Positions 39,425 through 47,972 of a DNA stretch of 64,000 bases are shown here, piece by piece. Under the pieces are notes generated by a model. That model was not told where the DNA came from. It ran no database searches and was given only the letters and a program-made list of their open reading frames with translations. The stretch covers positions 62,001 to 126,000 of the forward strand of contig CAIMEY010000073.1 in the NCBI GenBank assembly GCA_903840165.1, in the 5' to 3' direction. This DNA comes from an uncultured Myxococcales bacterium (GTDB lineage Bacteria; Myxococcota_A; UBA9042). The translations under genes were made by a program, and so were the position numbers. Within the stretch, counting starts at the first letter, position 1. The number at the start of each line of letters is the position of its first letter.

Positions 39425-40332
39425 CCGACCTGCCCCAACGTGAACGGCGGGCCTCCCGGCCAGCGATGCCCCTGGACGCTTGCTTGGCGGCGCTGCCGGT
39501 GTTGATCGGGCGGCTCGGGCATCGCTTCGCCGACCCGGCGCTGCTCGACGTCGCCTTGACGCATCCGTCCTGGCGCAACGAACAAGCTCCGGGGCAGCCA
39601 GACAATCAACGCCTTGAATTTCTTGGTGATGCCGTGCTCGGCCTCATCATCACGGAAGCGCTCGTGCAGCGCATGCCGGAGCGGCGTGAGGGCGAACTGA
39701 CGGTGCTCAAGTCGCAACTGGTGCGCGAAAGTAGCCTTGCTGATGTCGCTTATGGCCTGCACATCGGCCCGGCCTTGCGCTTGGGGCGCGGTGAAGACCA
39801 GACAGGCGGCCGCGAACGCCCCTCGGTGTTGGCAGATGCCTTGGAAGCCGTGATTGGCGCAGTGTTTTTGGATGCAGGCTACGCCCCTACCCGTGACGTG
39901 GTGCTGAACCTGCTGGACCAGCGCTTGGCCGAAACGATCGCGCAGGCCGAGCAACTCGGGCCGGCATCACCCGCTCTGTCCGCCACGACGGCCAATTGGA
40001 AGACGGCAACCCAGGAATTGCTCCAACATTTAGGGTGTTTGCCGCCTGCGTACGTGCTAGAATCCGAGGAGGGCCCGGTGCACGCGCGGCGTTTCCGCGT
40101 TCAGGCTACGGCTCAAGTCGCGACGCAGCGCTTTGTCGGCCATGGCGAGGGGTACAGCAAGAAGTCCGCCGAGCACGGTGCGGCTGAGGCTTTGTTTCGC
40201 TGCGTTGAGGCGCAATTTCGCCAAGATCCCAGGCAATTGCCTCGTACAGAACAGCAACTGCGCGCGCTGCATGACCTGTTTGACCTCACCCCACCTCCAG
40301 GCTCGGCCCTGATTGGCCGCGACGAACCGTAA
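39421..40332 (+). CDS. rnc: Ribonuclease III
   Basis: ALTHPSWRNEQAPGQPDNQRLEFLGDAVLGLIITEAL...LADALEAVIGAVFLDAGY...dsRBD-like C-terminus; ATGA overlap with mnmA. Confidence 0.95.
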   Translation: MTDLPQRERRASRPAMPLDACLAALPVLIGRLGHRFADPALLDVALTHPSWRNEQAPGQPDNQRLEFLGDAVLGLIITEALVQRMPERREGELTVLKSQLVRESSLADVAYGLHIGPALRLGRGEDQTGGRERPSVLADALEAVIGAVFLDAGYAPTRDVVLNLLDQRLAETIAQAEQLGPASPALSATTANWKTATQELLQHLGCLPPAYVLESEEGPVHARRFRVQATAQVATQRFVGHGEGYSKKSAEHGAAEALFRCVEAQFRQDPRQLPRTEQQLRALHDLFDLTPPPGSALIGRDEP

Positions 40333-40488
40333 TCGGGCTTGCCGCCATAACCGCGCCGGGGGGTGCCAAGAACATCTTGCCAAACGGCGACTTGGTGTGA
40401 AGCCGGTAACAAACGTGGCGCAGCCCAGCAAGACACGCTATTCTGTGAACAGCCAGATTCCGCGCAACGCGGACGTGTGAGAACTGCC

Positions 40489-40788
40489 ATGCTGAGTTTG
40501 TCTTTGATTTCAGGAACCTTCCAGATGGCGTCGTCGCAGATCACGCCGGAGCGCGCCATGCTGGGAATGCCCGAACTCTTGGTGGTCCTGGCCATCGTCG
40601 TCGTGTTGTTTGGCGCGACCAAGTTGCCCCAACTAGGCAAAGGTCTTGGAGAAGCCATCGGCAACTTCAAGAAGGCCCAACGCGATGCCGAAAAGGAAAT
40701 CTCCGGTCGCGAAGAGATCGACGCCACGCCACGCGTCGGCCGTGACAAGCATGACAGCCTCGATCACGACGGGCCTGCCAAGGGCTAG
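40489..40788 (+). CDS. tatA: Sec-independent translocase subunit TatA/E
   Basis: [45 protein letters not shown]. Confidence 0.92.
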   Translation: MLSLSLISGTFQMASSQITPERAMLGMPELLVVLAIVVVLFGATKLPQLGKGLGEAIGNFKKAQRDAEKEISGREEIDATPRVGRDKHDSLDHDGPAKG

Positions 40789-41003
40789 GCCGTACCTAGT
40801 TTTCCAATGAAAATCGAATAGTTGTGCTTGTTCGCGGAGCGAAAGGTGCCGCAGCCGGGCCTGGTTTTCGCCGCAGCGACGACGCGATTGGCGACGCAAT
40901 TGCGCCATGTTGACGGCAAAGCCTTGCCGCCGACTGGCAACGCCGCCAAGCGTCAAGACGGCCCGCCTGAACCTCGCGTGAGACCGTCAACCGCCTCAAA
41001 GTC

Positions 41004-44000
41004 CTAGAGTTGCTTGATGATGACCTTGCCAACGCCGGCGTTGAACGCCCCGGTCGCGACGGGATTGGCTCCGGAATTGTAGGAGCCACCGCCGCCGCCG
41101 CTGGTGTGATTGGAGTACGTGCCGCCCTGGCCGCCGCTGTAGCCGCCACCACCGCCCGCGCGGCAGACATTGTCGCAGCCAACGCCGCCACCGGCACCGA
41201 AGCCACCGTCACCGGTTGAGGGGAATTGGGCATAGGAATTGTAGCCCTTGCCGCCACTGCCACCGCTGGTGAAGGCGATGCCGCCTTTGGAGCTCCCGCC
41301 GTAGCCGTTGGCACCGCTTCCGGTGAGGCCGCCACCGCCAGAACCGTAGCCGTCACCGCCGGATACGGCTCCGCCCGCGCCATTGGCACCGCCGCCTGCG
41401 CCATTGGTCGAGCCGCCTGCCGTGCCGGTCTGGCCATCGGCGAAGGTCATCGCGCCGTAGCCCCAACCGCCGCCGCCTCCCGCGATCAAAAGGGGAGAGT
41501 TGTCCTGGCGTGTGACAAAAGAGCCGCCGCCGCCGCCACCGCCGAAGTAGGAGACCCCGGAAGACGCCTGCTGGTCTAACCCCATTTGGCCAACCAAAAT
41601 CTTGAGTTGATCGCCCTGCTTGAACGAGAACTCGCCATAGATCTTCGCACCTTTGCCGCCCGAAAGTCCGCCCTGAGCGCCCCAAGCTTCAACGCTGTAG
41701 TTGGCCGTCACAGGGACCGTCCAAAGTTGGATGCCCGATGAAACCTGAACTTTTCCGGTTAGTTGATCGGCACCCGTGTAGGTCGCGTCGCACTGCCCCT
41801 GGGTCGGGCCGGTCAAGCCGGTGGCGCCGCAACTCTGGAAGGTCGCGCTGGCCTTGATGTTGAACTGGCACTTGTTGTTGCAGACGTCGTTGTCGATGGC
41901 GTTGCCGTCGTCGCATTGCTCGCTGGCTTGGTTGACGATGCCGTCGCCGCAGTACGCTTTGGCCACGCACTGGCCGGTCTTGCACCACAAATTGACGCCG
42001 CAACCGATTTGATCGGCCAAGGCAGCGTGCAGACAACCTTGCTTGCTGTCACAGGAATCTGTGGTGCAGGGGTTGTTGTCATCGCAGTTGGTCGGCGTGC
42101 CGACGCAAGCGCCTAGGCTGCACGTGTCGCCGACGGTGCAGGCATTGCCGTCGCTGCAGTTGCCGCCGACGTTGCCGTGCACGCAACCCTTAACAGGATC
42201 ACATGAATCGCTGGTGCAGGTATTCGCATCGTCGCAACTGGTCACGGCCGCGGGCATGCAGAATCCGGCCTGGCAGTTGTCACCCAGGGTGCAGACGTTG
42301 CCGTCATTGCAGGGCCCCGGAACGAGAATAAATTGGCAACCTTTCACGGCGTCGCAGGCGTCCATGGTGCACGGATTGCCGTCGGCGCAGGCCTTGGGCG
42401 AGCCAGGCGTGCAAGTGCCGCCTTTGCAAATGTCGTAGTCGGTGCACAAGCTCCCGTCATCACAAGGCAAACTGTTGGCCATGGCCTGGCAGCCCTTGAC
42501 GGGATCGCAGAAGTCTTGGGTGCAAGGGTTGGCGTCGTCGCAGGTCTTTTGCGGCCCGGGCATGCACGAGCCGCCCTGGCAACTGTCGAACACGGTGCAC
42601 CCATTGTTATCACTGCAGATTCCCGAGTTGGCGGAATGTTGGCAGCCCTGGGTGGGGTCGCAGCCATCGTTGGTGCAGGTGTTGCCGTCATCGCAGCCGA
42701 CAGGCTTGCCGGCCTGACAATCGCCGCCCTGGCAAGTGTCACCCAGGGTGCAGATATCCCCGTCATCACAAGCCATTTTGTTATTGACGGTGGTGCAGCC
42801 GCTCAGGGCGTCGCACAGGTCATTGGTGCAGGGATTGCCGTCGTCGCACTGAATCGACTTACCTGGCGCGCACTTCGCTCCCTGGCAGAGATCGCCCTGG
42901 GTGCAGACGTTGCCGTCACTGCAGGCGACGCTGTTGGCCGCGAAAGTGCACCCCTTGATGCCGTTGCAAGCATCGTCGGTGCAAGGGTTTCCGTCGGCGC
43001 AAGGCAGCGGCGCGCCGCCGACGCAACTGCCATTGGCGCAGGCGTCTGCCGTGGTGCACAGGTTGCCGTCACTGCAAGGGACGGTGTTGTGGGCAAAGAC
43101 ACAGCCGTCCTTGACGCTGCAACTGTCTGTTGTACATAGGTTATTGTCGTTGCATTCGGTTGCGGTGCCCGGCAGGCACTTGCCGGCCGCGCAGAGGTCG
43201 CCGACGGTGCAAGCGTTGCCATCGCTGCATTGGCCCAGGTCGTCGGGCGCGACGGTACAGCCTTTGATTGGATCGCAACTGTCTATGGTGCAAGGGTTTT
43301 TGTCGTCGCACACCACTGCGGAGCCCTGGCACTTGCCGTTGTTGCATTCGTCGCCGCTGCTGCAGACCGAACCGTCATCACAGGCCCCAGTCTTGGGCGG
43401 GTGTTGGCAGTCGCCGGCGACGCAATTGTCGTATGTGCACGGGAGGTTATCGTCGCATAGGCCAGGGCCAGGCTCATCGGTTTGGCCGTCACAATCGTCG
43501 TCGAGCAAGTTGCACGTTTCCGCCTGGGCCTGTCCGGCACTGCATGCACCGAGGCCAGAATCGCCACAACTGCGCTTTCCACCACAAGTTCCTGCGGCAT
43601 TGACGCTTGAGCAAGCCGTCAAAAGTTGCAGTTTGGTGGCCCGCGTGTCGCAAGCGCAAACGAGGTCCTTTTTGACGCATTGCCCACTGCTAACGCCGCC
43701 CAAACTCGCTCCAGTTTTGCAGCCATAGTCGGCTGGGCAGGCCGAGTCGCTGTCGCACGCTGCCCCGCAAAACGCGCCCAGAATTGCGCCCGAGGCGTCT
43801 TTGTACGGCATGCAGCGGTTGTCACTGCCGCCAAGCACGTTGTTGCAGTCACTATCCGCCTGACATGGTTCACAAATCCGCGGATACTGCGGCACGCACA
43901 CGGCGACAATGTCGCCCCCGGCGGAGGCCACCTGGGCGCAGTGCATGCCCGCGTCGCAGCCCTCGGCGCACAGCTTGGCGCACTGTTTGGCGGCATCAAC

Positions 44001-44339
44001 CTCAACGCAAAATCCTGAATCGCATTGGGTATTTTCCTTGCAACTGCAGCCAGCGCCTGTGCAGCCCGCGTCCGTCACGCTGAGGTCCGCGCCGCTATCG
44101 GCCGGTCCGAGGTCCGTGGCCGCAACCTCATCGGCAGCCTGAACGTCGACAGCTGGCACATCATCAGCAACATCCAGGACATTGCTGTCACCCAGCTGCC
44201 CCGCCACCTCGCTGTCCTGCGCTGTTGCCGCGCCATCCTGCCCGCCGCCGTTGTTGGCCGTGCTGCAGCCCACCAGGACCGATGCGCCCAGGGCTAAAAG
44301 GACAAGACAGCGCTTGAATCCTAGGAATTGACAGGACAT
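41004..44339 (-). CDS. Cys-rich repeat lipoprotein with MopE-like motif, Myxo disulfide repeat and C-terminal Gly-rich domain
   Basis: MSCQFLGFKRCLVLLALGASVLVGCS; ETCNLLDDDCDGQTDEP; tandem CDDxNPCTxDSCD modules; YCGDGIVNQASEQCDDGNAIDNDVCNNKC; C-terminal GGGGGGSFVTRQDNSPLLIAGGGGGWG.... Confidence 0.85.
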   Translation of the reverse strand: MSCQFLGFKRCLVLLALGASVLVGCSTANNGGGQDGAATAQDSEVAGQLGDSNVLDVADDVPAVDVQAADEVAATDLGPADSGADLSVTDAGCTGAGCSCKENTQCDSGFCVEVDAAKQCAKLCAEGCDAGMHCAQVASAGGDIVAVCVPQYPRICEPCQADSDCNNVLGGSDNRCMPYKDASGAILGAFCGAACDSDSACPADYGCKTGASLGGVSSGQCVKKDLVCACDTRATKLQLLTACSSVNAAGTCGGKRSCGDSGLGACSAGQAQAETCNLLDDDCDGQTDEPGPGLCDDNLPCTYDNCVAGDCQHPPKTGACDDGSVCSSGDECNNGKCQGSAVVCDDKNPCTIDSCDPIKGCTVAPDDLGQCSDGNACTVGDLCAAGKCLPGTATECNDNNLCTTDSCSVKDGCVFAHNTVPCSDGNLCTTADACANGSCVGGAPLPCADGNPCTDDACNGIKGCTFAANSVACSDGNVCTQGDLCQGAKCAPGKSIQCDDGNPCTNDLCDALSGCTTVNNKMACDDGDICTLGDTCQGGDCQAGKPVGCDDGNTCTNDGCDPTQGCQHSANSGICSDNNGCTVFDSCQGGSCMPGPQKTCDDANPCTQDFCDPVKGCQAMANSLPCDDGSLCTDYDICKGGTCTPGSPKACADGNPCTMDACDAVKGCQFILVPGPCNDGNVCTLGDNCQAGFCMPAAVTSCDDANTCTSDSCDPVKGCVHGNVGGNCSDGNACTVGDTCSLGACVGTPTNCDDNNPCTTDSCDSKQGCLHAALADQIGCGVNLWCKTGQCVAKAYCGDGIVNQASEQCDDGNAIDNDVCNNKCQFNIKASATFQSCGATGLTGPTQGQCDATYTGADQLTGKVQVSSGIQLWTVPVTANYSVEAWGAQGGLSGGKGAKIYGEFSFKQGDQLKILVGQMGLDQQASSGVSYFGGGGGGGSFVTRQDNSPLLIAGGGGGWGYGAMTFADGQTGTAGGSTNGAGGGANGAGGAVSGGDGYGSGGGGLTGSGANGYGGSSKGGIAFTSGGSGGKGYNSYAQFPSTGDGGFGAGGGVGCDNVCRAGGGGGYSGGQGGTYSNHTSGGGGGSYNSGANPVATGAFNAGVGKVIIKQL
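42000..43460 (-). repeat. In-frame tandem repeat array encoding Cys/Asp-rich modules
   Basis: Same CDDxNxCTxDSCD / CSDGNxCTxGDxC consensus as the 9530-12727 protein. Confidence 0.85.
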
Positions 44340-44412
44340 GGCTGCTCCCCTTGTGCAAGCCCGCGCGACTGCGCCGGGTCTTGTGGCTACGACCGGCATG
44401 ACGCAGGTGAAA

Positions 44413-46137
44413 TTAGCGAACCCAAATCTGACCTTCCAGCACGGCCTTGATGGGGCTTGGTGCCGGACTCCACGGGTATTGGAAGTACCCCGCACCAGCG
44501 CTGATGCTGTTGCCGGCCGCGGCAAACAGACCAAAACCAATGCAACTATCCTGGCTGTCAGAGCTATCGTTGTCGGCGCTAAAGCCCAGGCGAGCGCCGC
44601 CGTGGGTCGAAGTGCCCGTGTTCCAGCCGAAGCGGTGCCACGTGTAGGCTCCCCAAACTCCGCCCGCGGTAATGGATTTCCAGGTCGCTGTCAGCAAGTT
44701 GTTGACACCCTGGCTCGAGGCCAAGGGGCCGCTGTTGGCCAAGTCGCGCGGGACGGTCGCAGCATGGACGAAGTTCTCGCAGGCCCAGGAGCCGTCGTCG
44801 TAACGCTTGATGCACGCTTTGGTCTGGGTGGCCGCCAACTTATAGAAAGCTCTGGAGATTTCGTCGGAATTGTCCGTCGGCAAGGGGATCTGGCCGGCGG
44901 CATTGTCGTTGTCGGTCCAGACCTTGTCGCTGTAGCCCCACGGTGAGGTGGTCGAAGTCTTCATGACCAGCGTCCAACCACCGTTTTTCATGTCACAATA
45001 CGCCTGAAACGCTGCGGGAGAGGCATCGGGCTTGAGCCAGTAAACCCCATCGGCATTGCTGCCCGCATCGACAATGGCTTTGCACGAGGCGCCTGGGTTG
45101 TTCACCGAGCCTGGAGGCCCAACCTTGGCAAAGGCCACGTAACCACTACCATTACAGATCACCAAGCTGTTGGCCGTGGTGTTGTAGTAGGTCAGGCCGA
45201 CCACGGTGGCATCACAAGGCACAGGGTCGTTGGCGGCGTTTTGGAAGCGAAACAAAAGCGCTTGGTTCTTATTGAATTGCGCCGAAGCACCCAGGGAAAT
45301 GGCCCCCAGGGTCTGCGAGCCGGTCCACACGTTGTTGGCGGCCAGGGCGCCATAGCCGGACAGATCGGGACCTCCCTGTAAATCTGCATACTTACCGGTC
45401 TGCGCAACCTTGGCTAGGCTGCCACCCTTGACTAAGTCGGCAACTACGTTGGCATCGAACTGGGCGGCGCTGATGCACCCCGTGCACGCGAGTTTCTTAG
45501 CCTGACCGGCCTCATCAGAACTACTTGCAAAATCAGCGACTTTTGCCGAGCCAGCTGAAGCTGCGTACGTGGCATTGTCCGCCTTGGCCGCCGAATCGGC
45601 TTGGGTGGCTGAATCGGCCTGCTTGGCCGACAGGGCTTGACCACCCTTGCTGTCTGAGCCGGCGTAAGAAAAGGCGACGTGTTGCGCCTGCACCGCGCCG
45701 ACGGCCAGATCAGCACTGCCAATGCACCCTGAACATTGCACATCTAAAGCCAATTTCGCCACACGCGCGCTCAGGGCCGACGGGACATCGTGGACAAGCT
45801 GACGGGGTAGTTCCGGATTGCCAGCGACGGTGACGCCGATCCAGCGGGCCTCGCCCGGGAAAACGCTGTCGTCAAGCTTGGTTTTCTTGGCTCCGAGGTC
45901 CAAGGCGAACAGGCCATACTGCACGGGGACTGCCAGGAAATCCTCCTCAAACAGTGAGTTTCCAGCCAATTGAGCATCATAGACGGTGATGGCCATGGCA
46001 TAGTCGCCATCGGGCACGGGCGAACCGGCTTGGCTGCGCAGGGTGCCTTCAATGGCGAGTTGGGTCGACTCTGCCCAAGCGCTTGAAGTTAAAGCGAAAA
46101 AACCGAGAACCAACAACCAAATCGAACCCGAGCGCAT
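44413..46137 (-). CDS. Secreted protein with alanine-rich heptad-like stalk and C-terminal fibrinogen-like domain
   Basis: Signal peptide MRSGSIWLLVLGFFALTSSAWA; AKQADSATQADSAAKADNATYAASAGSAKVADFA; CKAIVDAGSNADGVYWLKPD...AYCDMKNGGWTLVMKTS. Confidence 0.8.
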   Translation of the reverse strand: MRSGSIWLLVLGFFALTSSAWAESTQLAIEGTLRSQAGSPVPDGDYAMAITVYDAQLAGNSLFEEDFLAVPVQYGLFALDLGAKKTKLDDSVFPGEARWIGVTVAGNPELPRQLVHDVPSALSARVAKLALDVQCSGCIGSADLAVGAVQAQHVAFSYAGSDSKGGQALSAKQADSATQADSAAKADNATYAASAGSAKVADFASSSDEAGQAKKLACTGCISAAQFDANVVADLVKGGSLAKVAQTGKYADLQGGPDLSGYGALAANNVWTGSQTLGAISLGASAQFNKNQALLFRFQNAANDPVPCDATVVGLTYYNTTANSLVICNGSGYVAFAKVGPPGSVNNPGASCKAIVDAGSNADGVYWLKPDASPAAFQAYCDMKNGGWTLVMKTSTTSPWGYSDKVWTDNDNAAGQIPLPTDNSDEISRAFYKLAATQTKACIKRYDDGSWACENFVHAATVPRDLANSGPLASSQGVNNLLTATWKSITAGGVWGAYTWHRFGWNTGTSTHGGARLGFSADNDSSDSQDSCIGFGLFAAAGNSISAGAGYFQYPWSPAPSPIKAVLEGQIWVR

Positions 46138-46297
46138 GCCACACCTTGACGCCGAACCCAGCATCCCAGTTCTGCATGTTCCGTGCGCCGGGGCGTGTCG
46201 TCAAGCGGTTGGGGCGACCGGGGCTGCGAACGTAAATTGATTGACGTTTGGCACCGCTGGCATTGCCGAAGAGGCCGCTTCCGACGCGGCAGTACCG

Positions 46298-46615
46298 CTA
46301 ATGCCCGCCCGGAAATCCCGGCAAGCAACTGCTCGACGCGGGGTCCTCGCGGGCGCGACCGAGCGCAACAATCCACGCCAACTCGCTGAAATACTCTTGC
46401 CGTATGCCCACATGCAGCACATTGGCAGCGATCATGTCGTGGTCTAAGAGCTGCGTGCGAGGCACCGTAATCACGGGAATTTGCGGCACGCCGTCCTTGG
46501 CAAACCGAACCACACAAGCCCCGTGATCGCGCGGCTTTCCGACCGTCGCACCCAAGCTGACGAGCGCTGCACGCACAACATCAATCGGAATAGGGGGATA
46601 GGTAAACCTTGGCAT
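46298..46615 (-). CDS. HicA/YcfA-like toxin-family protein (tentative)
   Basis: PIDVVRAALVSLGATVGKPRDHGACVVRFAKDG...ITVPRTQLLDHDMIAANVLHVGIRQEYFSEL resembles HicA dsRBD-like topology; RBS GAGGGGGAG. Confidence 0.4.
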   Translation of the reverse strand: MPRFTYPPIPIDVVRAALVSLGATVGKPRDHGACVVRFAKDGVPQIPVITVPRTQLLDHDMIAANVLHVGIRQEYFSELAWIVALGRAREDPASSSCLPGFPGGH

Positions 46616-47307
46616 AGGCTCCCCCTCTTGGGCGCGAGTGGATGAGCGGGCCAACTGCGGTGAAATCAGGCTGCGAAATCCAACTCGACGCGAATCATCG
46701 CGCCGTGACCGCGCAGGGCCAAGGCCAAATCAACAGCATCGACGCTGCTTTGCGCATCCCGGCGCTGCCAGACCGGGACTTGCAACGCCTCCGCAAGCCG
46801 GCCCAAACCGTGATAGGCATCTAAATGATTGGTCAACACGGCTTCAAGACTGCGGCGGGCCTATGCAGGCGGCTCGCCCTGACCAATTAGGCCAAAGCAG
46901 GAACATCGCGCTAGAAATACTGCATTATCGCGACTGCGGCGGGTCGTGCACTGCACAAACGCCGACACGCGAACGCCACCAGCTTCGACAAGTACAAGTC
47001 CGTTCGAAGATTCATAAATTGCCAAAGCAGTGCCGCTTCTGGCAAGCACAGTGCTCACGGGTGCGGTATTGGCCATGACTCATGCTAGAGGGTCAGGGGC
47101 GCGCGTCAAGCACCGGCCTGGCTGCAGATAGGGCGGCCGCGACAACCGCTGAGCGGGAGGATTGCCGCGTTCAACTGGTTGGGGCGAACGTTGACGGCGA
47201 AACCCGTTGAGCGCACCTTTTCCAAGTCGACTTGACGGAAGATCGCTAGGCCCCCCGGCGAATCACGGTATTCCTATTCAAAAACAGCCAGTTAAGGAGG
47301 AGAAGAA

Positions 47308-47897
47308 ATGAAGCAGTTCCTCGCGCTAGTTGGTGCCGCAGTCCTCGGGGCAGTATTCTCACAAATTGCGGTTCAGGCCGCCTATGCCGACCATTCGCCG
47401 CCATGGGCTCAAGTCCTGCGCACTGTCGAGTTTGTTGACGCTGGTGGAAATGCCCGCGCCATGATTGAGGTTGGCAAGGATGGGCGCGTGCACGCGATTG
47501 GCCTCGCCGACCTTGGGGCATCGCCGGTTTCCACTCTACCCGCCCCTGTGACTCCGAGCCCGTCGCGCATGGGGGTTATCCCCCGGCAATCCATAGTGGG
47601 TACGGCGAATTGGGCAACGATGTCAAAGCAGAAGTGGCCAAGGTCGTTTCGCACGCTAGCTCTCAGGTGCAAGCCTGTTACGAACTGGCGCTTCGAACAA
47701 ATCCAGAGGAGGGGGGCAAGGTTACCGTTCATTTCAGACTCGGCACCGCAGCTCTGGTCACTGAGGTCTTCGTCATCGGCGCTCAGGGCACTTTCGCAGC
47801 CTGCATCAAGCAGAAATTCCTCTCAATTCGAGGACTACCGCTTGTTTCCACCCCCACCGAGTTCACCCAATCGTACGTCTTCACAAAGGGCGGCTAG
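47308..47897 (+). pseudogene. AgmX/PglI C-terminal-domain-like secreted protein, split by an apparent frameshift
   Basis: N-half in frame of 47308 (MKQFLALVGAAVLGAVFSQIAVQAAYADHSPP...); C-half in frame of 47610 (LGNDVKAEVAKVVSHASSQVQACYELALRTNPEEGGKVTVHFRLGTAALVTEVFV...). Strong AAGGAGGAG RBS. Confidence 0.65.
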
Positions 47898-47972
47898 GTC
47901 GACTGCCGCGAGTAGGTGCCCGCAAATGCCCCCACCCTTGCCCAAAGCGCCCGTCCCCGGGACAATGCTGCC

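Noticed and set aside
42000-43460. Second periodic repeat tract as possible CRISPR or satellite
   Set aside because: Same in-frame Cys-module coding periodicity; no constant repeat/spacer structure.
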